Source: Calliopsis andreniformis
Taxonomy: Eukaryota > Arthropoda > Insecta > Hymenoptera > Andrenidae
NCBI RefSeq assembly: GCF_051401765.1
Contig: NC_135067.1
Location: 20,827,501 to 20,891,500 of the forward strand
DNA: 64,000 bases
Direction: 5' to 3'
Position 1 is the first letter of the stretch. Every line of letters starts with the position of its first letter. Position numbers and translations under genes: made by a program. The notes beneath the pieces are model-generated. The model saw only the letters and a list, made by a program, of their open reading frames with translations, made no database searches and was not told the DNA's origin. Positions 50,697-60,209 of the stretch are shown in pieces.

Positions 50697-52480
50697 TATT
50701 GGCACACAGGCAGTCGCTCTTTCAAGAGAGCTCTCGCGAGTGGCGCGATGCTGCGAGCGAAACGAAGGAGAAACAAGAAAAGTAAAAGTATTTAAATGTA
50801 CACACAATATACATGTTCACTCGCCACATCACATAAATGTACGGACACACACGTACGGAAGCGACGAAGCGGCGCGATTTCGACGGCCACGTGCGAGGTA
50901 GAGAGTCGGCGGTGTAAAGAAAAAAGGTCGACGACGCCTGAGCGTAGATTCGTCGCGGCGTCACGCGATTTTATAATAGGTATATTGTATTATGTATGTC
51001 GATATACGTATATCGATGGAAAACGAAAGTAAACAGATGAAAAAAAATGCAGATGAAAAAAAAACTAACTGGAAAAGTAACATATGCCGGACAGGGAGAC
51101 CGGGCGTCCCCTCAATTACACACGTACACGCATTACGAGCACACACGGTATAAAAAGAAAGAGAAAAAGTGAAAAAAAAGAAACACGTGCCACGGGTACG
51201 TCGACGTGGACGACGTCGAGAGCGTTTCGTTTTGAAAGTACCTTGCGCGAGTCGTCTCGAATCGTTTAGTACAAAAAAGGGAAGATACATATTGCTCTCG
51301 GTGGAAAAGACGCGTGCGATCCACGTTTCAACACGCGGCTTAGACCAGGGTATCGAGCGCTAGTTCGCGGATTCGGCGAGAAAACCAGGTTTCCTTTTTT
51401 GCGTTTTATGCGACCAGTAGTTGGGCACTTTTGCGTGGGTTGCGCGAACCGACGGGTTCACGGTCTCGCATGGAGCAAGCAAATTGGATGATATTTCTGT
51501 TGTACTCCGACAGGCGTATGGTTCCTGGGATAAAATTGCTAGCGAGAAAAGCAAAATAGTTTAAGAAGATTTCTGCCTGTTAAGTTCGGAACTGCTCCAA
51601 ACGTCTCCGTGAGCTCGCTAGGGTTCGCTCGAAAGTATGTGTATTTTTTGTACGAATGAGACACGCGATAATTTCGAAAACCGCTTGCGAAACCGAGTTC
51701 TGATAATACACTTTGTTGCGACGATTTTTTTAAAAGATTTTATTAATGATAGGTGTGCGCCTTTGAACGTTGTGATTACATTCTAGAGCGTTGTGAACAC
51801 GAAATGCGAGAAGAGTTCAATAGACTAGGGTACTTCTGATTTTGAAATTCAATTTTCAGATTGAGCTTATGAATGATCGGCCACTATGTTCTTCTATTTT
51901 TTAATCGATTTTAATAGCGAAACGCACAGGCACAAATGAAGATTCTTTAGACGAACTCTTCTTGTGTGCCGTGAAACGTTGACTAAAACGAAAATGAAAA
52001 CTGCCATTTTCAATTATTGTCATCGATGCCCTCGGAAGATTGGCGAATTGCCATAGTAAATTATTCTTCGTTGTCCTATCCCGCGGAACGAATGCGAAAA
52101 AGAAGGAAGGAAACGACAGTGTAAAGAGAAGGAAGAATGTGAGAGAGTTCGCAGAACGAAAGCGAATGTCCGGTTCGATCGCATTTTTCAGTTTCACGAG
52201 TCTTTCGGTACTGATCACATACAAATTGCTCCAATTCGTTCCATGCATTTCACCAAGATCGAAACGTCGTCTTTGATTAGACGAGCGCGCTACACTCACG
52301 AGCAGTACATCTTACAAAGCACACAATATCCACAGTATATCAATACCGGTCCAAAATTATGCAGTCGCCTCACAGATTTTGTATCATTTTAAGTCTGAAG
52401 TATTCGTGAAGTGTGCTCCCCTGTAGAACCACCTAACAAGTTTCTTACGCACCCCACATAGTATTCTAAACTATCTTTTG

Positions 52481-52694
52481 CAGGGTGTCTTAAAATTGAA
52501 TGATTAAACTCTGAGTAAAATCCGGAAAATAAAAAATTGTGCTAATTAGAATTCGCAAAATTCGTACGTATTGTAATAATCTGAAATGGCAATTGTTAAT
52601 TACCATCATACGGATTTGAGTCACTAGTTATTTCTTTGAATGTTCTTTCTAGAGAAATATCAGGGGTTTACTAGTTCCATTTTAAGACACCTGG
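52481..52694. mobile_element. MITE-like element with about 29-bp terminal inverted repeats
   Basis: The left end reads CAGGGTGTCTTAAAATTGA; the reverse complement of the right end reads CCAGGTGTCTTAAAATGGA, and similarity continues to about 29 bp with most positions matching, including a shared distal TAAAC. The element is about 214 bp, AT-rich inside and codes for nothing. Size, inverted ends and lack of coding fit a miniature inverted-repeat DNA transposon. No clear target-site duplication was found, so the superfamily is not assigned and the copy may be old. Confidence 0.6.
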
Positions 52695-54387
52695 AGTCGA
52701 TTATCACTACGATTAGTTACACGTACACAGAACATATCGATACCACTTACACTGTTAGAGCGTTGAATGATTCGTTGGGCATCGAATGTCAGTGCAAGTT
52801 AATTAACAACCCGCTGATTCGATTGGGTATCGTGTGCTTTATGGGATCGAATGTACATAGCGTATACATAACTAGGAAAATTGTGGCAGCGTGTAGTATA
52901 CGAAGTCTCACGATTCACGATGCCGAGAAGGAAGATGATTATGTTTCTCGAGGCGCGATGCCCCAAGTGTTCCGTCACGGACACACGCGACCATGCCACT
53001 TGTTTCAATCGATTCGATCAGATTTAATTAAGCCTCGATTCAATCCAAGCCTAAGGTTCTTAGCCGTGTATGCTTCTCAGACAACGAATCTTTCGACTTG
53101 TCATGCGATTCGCATTTTATTGAATAGGTTGCGAGCATTCGATACAGTTGTTTCTGGTGCGATGCTATTGTTGCAAAGGGCAGGACTTACGGGAAAAACA
53201 AGAATGTTCAGAAGTCAATTCTTTACGATAAGAAGAGTATTAAAACATGTACGATACGAAGTGCCATAATTATCACAGAAACAACCATAATTAAAATTAA
53301 ATACCTCTATATCTGAGATATCACTTGAAATTGAATTTTGATTTTTAAGAGCATTTCTGTTAAATGTTATTAATCGTGATATCCTTTGCAATCACGCTGA
53401 TAAGTCTTGCCCTGCTGGTCTAACGCACGTCGATTGCCAAAGAAATACTTCAAATGGCGCTTTTAATTAAACATGCAACGAAGAGCAGATATTTTAGAGA
53501 TGTTAGAATTAAGTTTGAAGTATTAGCTTAAACCACTGCCATTTTCGTGCCATCGCTTTCCTTCGCGAGTATCGAAACAGAAATCGTGTCCGATATCGAT
53601 CTTGTCTCGAGCAAATTGCTTGTCGGTAAATTTTTAGTTGAAACAACGGTTCGATGAAATCAATTTAATAGTTTTGCGAGAGAATTGGATGAAGCCATGG
53701 GTAAGAAGGAATAGGATGAAGAAAAGCGATACGAGATTTGAAGCGCGCGAATCTGAAAGACCGAGGTACTCGAGAGACGAAAAGGAAACATTTTAAACAC
53801 GGTACAGAAAGACTTATCGTGAAAGTAGAACCAGTGGAGAAGAAATTAATCGAGCGGAAAGCAACGTTGCTTCACTTATCTTTGCATAAAGGTACGACCG
53901 CAGTCCTAAGATCTGGAAAGGAAAAATGATATGAAAGAAAAACGAAAGGGAGCTTGTGAGAAAGGATAGGAGAGAAAGTCGAAATAACAAGGCCTACATT
54001 GTCGCACTCGTTTGAAAAAAGTTACAGGAATGCACACGAAGTAGCGTACACTCGCTGTACCGTTTGTTGACGCGAATAAATATGCGGATTAAAAGTCGAT
54101 TTGATTTATATTGTACACGGTGAGCCCGAGGTTCGCGTGAGGACACGCGCGTTTATGCAGAAACAGGGGGCAAGGAAACATCTATCGATCAATGCTCGTG
54201 TCTCTCTGCTTCAATACCAAGTGGCGCGAATCAATCAATGGCCGAACCGCTTCTTTCTCGTAAGCGCTAATGTCCTCTGCGGAGATAATTGTTATTATAC
54301 GAACGAACTCAAGACGGCATGGTATACAAGACTAAGAACAAGACCTAAAATGGGGACATAATATTTTATAACTCAACTTTTGTACAG

Positions 54388-54397
54388 AATAAATAAA
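54388..54397 (+). promoter_or_regulatory. Distal poly(A) signal, overlapping AATAAATAAA
   Basis: Two overlapping hexamers (54388-54393 and 54392-54397) are followed by a GT/T-rich stretch, a good plus-strand cleavage context. It is the last strong signal before RRP9 on the opposite strand and may mark the distal end of ephrin transcripts. Confidence 0.4.
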
Positions 54398-54423
54398 TAC
54401 TTGTACTGTGGACCAATATTTGT

Positions 54424-54429
54424 TTTATT
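54424..54429 (-). promoter_or_regulatory. Possible RRP9 poly(A) signal (TTTATT on plus)
   Basis: This is a canonical hexamer on the minus strand 205 bp beyond the RRP9 stop. Another TTTATT overlaps the end of the coding sequence (54637-54642) and is too close to be used alone. The tail-to-tail 3' ends of RRP9 and the distal ephrin form would meet or overlap here. Confidence 0.3.
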
Positions 54430-54633
54430 TCATTATGCACCGGTGATACGAATGCACTTTGTCGAAGTACTCTAGGGAATGTATCATAAGAACAGTTTAT
54501 GATAGTCACAAAATAGTATTCTCTTTAATGCATCGAAGAATTCGTCTATATTAAATATACATATAAAATTATAAGATCTGTGTAACGATTCAATATGAAT
54601 TTACAATAATTGCTCCACTTTCTGTTATATAAA

Positions 54634-56598
54634 CTATTTATTCTTTGTCTGAATCAGAGGTATTATAACAATACTATTCTTTGCTTCTGGTATACGCCAC
54701 CATCTACCGAGCCTATGTTCTTGCCCGATTCCAGCTATAAGTTCAGTTCCATCTGGTGTAAAAAGTAGCGCATTCACAAAACCTGTTAAATTAACATCGA
54801 ACAATGAATTCAGTGACCTAAAGGAGTCACTGCATTGCCACAGTCTGATAACACCATTTCGTGACCCTGCAATTAGCATTATAATCATTTTATAATTTGA
54901 TTTTTGTTTAATGTCAGAAATATATTCCCCATTATATGGGTACTATATTTAGTACCTGAAGCTACTAAGTCTGTATTGAGTAATGTAGCTATGCTAGAAA
55001 TCCACATTGGTTGGTTGTTAGCTTCGTCTCTTCCGTGCGCATCTGGTACTGAACATAGAGGTTTCTTTTTTAAGCAACCCCATACACATAATTGCCCATC
55101 ATCTCCGCAACTAAAAAAGTTTTCCTCGTTTATGAGCTTCACGGCGTCTATACTACCACCATGGCCATTGAATATAAGTTGTGATTCTTCGACAATCTTC
55201 CAAATACGAATGGTTTTATCAAAGCCGCCACTAGTGATAGCTCGTTCGCGCGCAAGCGCATCAATCGAGGTGATAGCGCTCTGATGACCAAATCTAGCAA
55301 ACCCATCAAGTATTAGTACTTGAAGGTATTCAAAGATACTTTTAGTGTTTGAATACTTACAAAGATTCGACATATGCCATATCATCTAAATTCCACACTT
55401 TTACACTTCTATCTGCAGAAGCAGAATACAGCGTATGTGTATCTTTACGAAAGACTAAGCCAGTCACACTATCTCTATGACCTTGCAAATTTTTTATATG
55501 ATTTAAAGAATCTGCGCAAAATACCTTGATATCTTTAGAACCACTATCACCAACAACCTGTAACAATAAAATGTTAATATTCGAATACATAGATAGAATT
55601 AAAGATGTATGATAAAGAAAAATTACTGCGTAATCTTACCAAAAATTTACCATCTGTGCTAACAGCTATACACTGTACACATTTGATCCCTTCTTGATTT
55701 TTCCTTTTGCCTTTGATAGTTTTTAATTTGGTTCTTTCTTTTAAAGACCCTAATATATAATATAAAGGTAAAAATATAGTTTTGTGTAAAAATTAAGAAC
55801 TCATAATTATGGTAGATAGGAAGAGCATACATTTAACTAAACTACCATCCTTTGAACCTGAATACAAGAACTTTCCATTGCTAGACAAACACAAAGACGT
55901 AATAGAATCTCTATGTTCTTTACATTTCAGAATAATTGGTTCACCATAATTAACATAATTTGAGGCTACAGTTTTTCTTAATCGTCCCTTTTCTTCCAAA
56001 TATTCCTCGTGTAATCTTTTCGTTACTGCTCCTTCTTCAAATTCTGCTCTGTCTCTTTCTATATTTATACGCATAAAATTAGAACTCATAAACTAATGTA
56101 AGAAATACTTAGTAAGAATTTTACCTTCTTCCTCAATTTGTTCAAGATATTTCTTTGCTAGTCTTATTCGTTTCTCTTGGGCAGTTTCCTCTTCCTCTTC
56201 TTCACTTTCGTACTTTTGTAATCTACTTTCATAAAATATGAACAATTACTAAATTTAAAACATAACTTACTGATATCAACTTTGTTAAGTCATGACTACC
56301 TCTGATTCTCTTCTGCGAATTCTTCATCTGTACTGGCAATACTTTCATTGTCATCAGGCACAGATTTCTTTATATTTTTCTTTTTTCCTTTCGATGTTTC
56401 AACGTGACCATTCTGCTAAAAAACAATACAAAAATGACACTTGTATTTATATAAATTTATCTAACAGTGTTTTGCAGAGTTTCATGAGTTATTAATAAAG
56501 GAAGAAATTACATTAAGAACTTGTAGAAAAAGTAGAAATTCAGAAAATTATACCTTTCTTTTACTTCCTCCTTGAGTATTTCTAATAAAGAATGACAT
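54634..56598 (-). CDS. RRP9: RRP9 / U3-55K, U3 snoRNP WD40 protein, eight exons
   Basis: Minus-strand exons: 56598-56554, 56415-56300, 56225-56125, 56058-55831, 55751-55640, 55557-55361, 55293-54956 and 54866-54634. The product is about 456 aa (human about 475). It binds the box B/C region of U3 snoRNA in the nucleolus and is needed for early pre-18S rRNA cleavage. Seen: a basic N terminus (GSKRK, KGKKKNIKK), an acidic stretch, the family signature ETAQEKRIRLAKKYLEQ (about 68-84), the EEKGRLRK motif, then seven WD40 repeats (about 134-164, 185-215, 224-258, 268-300, 307-338, 360-390, 405-440) and the highly conserved GQEHRLGRWWRI near the C terminus. The joined exons are off by one base between exons 4 and 5: an A6 run (55739-55744) needs one more A to keep VKWSLKK in frame. 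Family identity is secure; all other junctions agree in phase. Confidence 0.93.
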
Positions 56599-56955
56599 AT
56601 TATAAACCTACTTGCTTAAACAATTAACCTATCTCAACCACATGGCATGTGTTTGATACACACAGCTTCTACCAACGTTAAGAATAAGAAATTCCTATGT
56701 GATTCATAAGAATAAATCATATACGCCACCTAGTGCACTCCATTCAAAAATCGCAGAGGGCGCTCAAAACCACAAAAGCTATTGGTTTTTCTAGTAGTCA
56801 GTATATCAGAATATGAAACATAAAACTGCATAAGCTGTCCAATTATGTATATCTCGAAATGTTTGTAAACTATAGGGAAAGTTAATAAAAATTGAAGAAC
56901 ACTTGTACAAATCATTTTTACGAATTTATTACAAGTGATATATTGTAAACAAAAC
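56599..56955. promoter_or_regulatory. Shared head-to-head promoter of RRP9 and the CAAP1-like gene
   Basis: Only 357 bp separate the two divergent start codons, so both 5' UTRs and promoters must fit here unless a leader is spliced. The stretch is AT-rich with no clear TATA arrangement and no ORF of interest. Divergent housekeeping pairs with such spacing commonly share a bidirectional promoter; that is inference here. Confidence 0.55.
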
Positions 56956-59357
56956 ATGTCTAAAGTTAAGAAGGGTTCTTACAGTAGCGAGGTAATTGCT
57001 CCGTTTACATTACTATTTTTCATTGTTTTCCACACCAGCACTATTGATATAAATCGATTATTTGAAAATATTATTTTCATAACATGTATAAATCTTACCT
57101 AGTTTACCTCCTAGTTAATATTTACTCGACATGTCATTTAGTAAGGAGATAAACTGTAATTATAGGAAGCCAGTAGTTCTTCTGGTACATCCTCTTCACT
57201 ATCTTCAGATGAAGAAATAGAAGCAAGAGATTTAAAACCAATTAAAGACTATTTATTAGATCGACGAGACTTAGCTCGTCAACTTTTTAAATCTGTCAAA
57301 GCAGAAAAAATACAGATGATGCTACCTCAAGTCTTAAAGGTAAGCTTGTTTTTAACATACTTTGTTAAGCAAGCTTATACTTTCACTTTATTAAATCATA
57401 TTCTTATTAAAGTTAAAATAAAGACTAGCGTATTCATTGTATTGGTTTTTTGATCATCCAAATTATGCTGTAATTCATTTTAGAAAATGGATTTTGGACA
57501 ATTAGAAGAGCTGTGTGCAAATGAATTAAGTGGAATGTCAAAAGCTCGTATATTATGTATTTTAAATGGGAAAACTATGGCAGAATCATCAGATACAAGT
57601 GAATCTGATGATTCGGGTATGTAGACAATTAAAATTAGTTGAAATATTAGAAAATGTAATACTATGAGTATTTCATATAGTCTATTATTGCAATAATAGG
57701 ACCTTCATTGGAAATCATCTCAGATACTGAAGAATGGTTTAGTGATGAGGATGTATCTAAGAAGGATGAAGGTAAAGGAAAAATTAAAAGGGATGGGATT
57801 AAGCAAAAAGGAAAATTACAGCCTCAGAAGAAAGGTACTAATAAACAGAATCAGAAGAAAATCTCTGATATTACTCATAAAAATGTTCAAGTGAAGAAAG
57901 AAGAAGATATAGAGAAAAGCAAGGAAAAGGATGGCGATAGTTTGTTGGATTTATTGGAATTAGAAATGCGTGCACGAGCAATACGAGCTTTAATAAGGAA
58001 AGAGGAAAATATAATACCAGATATATCTAAATCTACGGAAGGTAATGACGCATCAGTTGAAACTGCTAGGGGTAAGGCTGAACAAGACGAATTGAAGGCA
58101 AAGGAAAACTGCAGGAGACAATTGGAAATGATTATTAGTGCTCAACAAACTGGTACTGCCGAGGATGAAGATGTAGTATTAGTTGTTCAACCAACGCCAA
58201 CTATTGAACTATTATCTAGTGAGAGCGAAGGTGAATGTCACAGTGGTGTACGTATAAATAAGAAATTGCAAAATGAACGTGTTATGGAGACTGAAGATAA
58301 TGTTAATCATAGTAATAATGGGAATTCAAATAATACAACTAGTGAAAATAGTGTAGACAATTTGAAGGAAAACAAAACAACAGGAAATTTGACGGAAGAG
58401 TATAAAGCTGAGGTTCTTAAACGAGATCATAGCAATAATATAGTTACCACTGATACTCAGTCAAAATCCAATGGAAAGAAAAAGAAGACGAAGAAAAAAT
58501 CACATTCAAAGGAACAGTCAAAAAATGCAATTTCTAAGGTGAGCATGCATAAAACGAAATCGTCTACTGAATATCAAGATATAAAAAATATAAAAATTGA
58601 AGGTAAGAAATTAAATGAGAATGAAGATAAAAATGACAGTAAATCCAAAGTGGAACAGGACGATTCATTATCGAAAAAACGAAGCTCTATAAAACCATTG
58701 ACTACAGTGGAGAAGGCAGCTTTAGATGAAGAGAAATCCATTGACTTAGATGAAATAATTGACTTAGATGATTACTGTGATGATATGGATGATATAGAAA
58801 ACAATGAAAATGACAAGAATAAAAATAAGGAAATTACAGAAACTGAACAGGTTACATCTCAGGCAGAGACGCCTTCTCAGCAAAAATCAAACGAAACTGA
58901 AACGTGGGCAAGTCGCTATTATCAGACAGACGATGTACAGAGCGTGATAAAAGAATCCAAGATACAATCGGAGATTCGCAAGCGGTTAAGAGAACGTCAA
59001 AGGCTTTCTAAACTTAGTACATCTCCCAATAAAAATTCTCCATCATCGCCTCCTAGTTCTGAAGTCGCAAACAAGATAGTTGCGGAGAAAGATCCATTAG
59101 GTTCGGTTGACGAATATTTAGCTCTAAAATATACTGGTGCTACAAGCCTTAATACTGGTAGTGATCCTAACGTAATGAAAGATAGTGACAACACAAGTAC
59201 CGCAATCGAGGATGGTAATATGACAGTTGCACATTCTGAGATGCAAGATATTCATGGAGAAATTAGTTTGACTGTTAATCCAAACTTCGATACTGAATTG
59301 ATTACAAAGAAGGGGAAAGAAACAGTTAGTACGAATAATAGTCCAAATTCTGGTTAA
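56956..59357 (+). CDS. CAAP1: CAAP1-like nuclear protein (caspase activity and apoptosis inhibitor 1 family), four exons
   Basis: Exons 56956-56991, 57166-57339, 57484-57616 and 57700-59357 join in frame (phases 0, 0, 1) to 2001 nt and 666 aa. Residues about 35-105 form a helical domain resembling CAAP1: DLKPIKDYLLDRRDL, MLPQVLKK, LEELCANELSGMSKARILCILNG. Human CAAP1 is reported to dampen caspase-10/caspase-9 dependent apoptosis. The rest is long, charged and probably disordered: an acidic patch after WFSDED, a conserved-looking helix LLDLLELEMRARAIRALIRK (196-215), a Lys-rich nuclear-localisation-like block, several SUMO-interaction-like motifs (LEIISDTEE 118-126, IELLSSESEGE 283-293, IIDLDDYCDD 467-476), and a basic helix IRKRLRERQRL (540-550). 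It is longer than human CAAP1 (about 360 aa), mainly through the tail. The gene model is secure; the family call is from memory of the domain and less certain. Confidence 0.8.
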
Positions 59358-59677
59358 TATAATATGTATACAGTAGACACGATTGAGTAATTAAGGATAG
59401 AAGACTAGGTATTGTCTTTCGACACTTTCAATGTGAAGCTGATTTTATGGAGGATTAGTTTTCCACAAAATTATTACGTACTTGAAATGAACGTAATAGG
59501 AAAAACTATTGTAAAGTAGAAGAAAATTGTCTATGGTCTTCAGTTTTGAAGATATTGTACATATATATAAAAAATTATACAGTAAATGCAATAACAGAAC
59601 TGTGAAGGTTCAATTACATCAAATAACTTTAACTCACTTTTATAACTTCGTTATTGCTTTGTAATTAATGGTCTTAA

Positions 59678-59683
59678 AATAAA
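59678..59683 (+). promoter_or_regulatory. Poly(A) signal of the CAAP1-like gene
   Basis: AATAAA lies 321 bp after the stop codon at 59357, on the same strand, in AT-rich sequence with no further exon. It gives a 3' UTR of about 340 bp. Confidence 0.55.
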
Positions 59684-60041
59684 GACAGTGATTAAACTAG
59701 CAATTTGTGCATAATACTGATTATCAAATATCGTGAAAAATAAAAGCAATCGAATTCGGTCTTGCTAATTCGTATTAACGTAAGCAACAGACAGACTGTA
59801 CGGAAGTCGAGTTTAAACATTGAATCGGTAGACTTGCAAACACGGTTCACACTTACTGTGATGCATAAATGATCTCGTACCACCTAGGAAATACATAAGC
59901 CAGTACACGCGTAGTTTTATTGACTTTGTCATTGTATGGTTGAATGCAGTATGGTGGATATTGCGACACGGCGCAAACACACCCGTCAGAAAGATTTTTC
60001 AGAACCTCCGACAGTCTTGGCACAGGGAACTTTCGATCGCG

Positions 60042-60209
60042 ATGGGTGGTTCCGGGCCCGTGAAACTTGGAAAGTTTCTCCGCGACGATGCAAATAAGAG
60101 ATACAAAAGGGAGAGGGACGGGCAACTTTGCAGGAGAACCGAAAAGGTCGATAGTACTCTGCATCATGTGAGACAAATTGTTGACGAAGTTCGAGCGGAA
60201 TTCAAATGA
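60042..60209 (+). CDS. Candidate 55-aa microprotein, unrecognised
   Basis: ATG at 60042 has G at -3 and G at +4, a favourable start context, and opens 55 codons to TGA. The peptide is basic and helical (LGKFLRDDANKRYKRERDG, then RQIVDEVRAEF) with no signal peptide or membrane segment. The frame stays open upstream to 59862 without another ATG, so it could instead be the last exon of a spliced gene, with an AG near 59949 as a possible acceptor. An AATAAA occurs at about 60315. GC content is higher than in the surrounding DNA. I do not recognise a family. The overlapping minus-strand frame (59853-60176) is less convincing. Confidence 0.3.
   Translation: MGGSGPVKLGKFLRDDANKRYKRERDGQLCRRTEKVDSTLHHVRQIVDEVRAEFK

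Larger units (their letters stand above)
45031..54393 (+). other. Possible ephrin 3' UTR with alternative poly(A) sites
   Basis: No convincing protein-coding exon lies here between the ephrin stop and the RRP9 end. AATAAA hexamers at 45161-45166, 49593-49598, 49698-49703 and 54388-54393 would allow 3' UTRs from about 0.15 to 9.4 kb. The region contains three TGTAAATA Pumilio-type sites, two AG microsatellites, a CA-rich tract and a MITE-like element. Whether one long UTR, several short ones or a separate noncoding transcript covers it cannot be told from sequence. A splice-donor-like AG|GTGAGA at 46556-46563 leaves room for a separate transcript. Confidence 0.4.

Noticed and set aside
52640..53269. 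209-codon plus-strand open frame
   Set aside because: It begins inside the right end of the MITE-like element, has no recognisable domain, no biased codon use and lies in the presumed ephrin 3' region; it looks like a chance frame, though it is the longest in that area.
54101..54361. 86-codon plus-strand frame near the distal poly(A) signal
   Set aside because: No recognisable content; fits chance in the presumed 3' UTR.
59853..60176. 107-codon minus-strand frame overlapping the 55-aa candidate
   Set aside because: The plus-strand frame has the better start context and more protein-like composition; the minus frame shows no motif.
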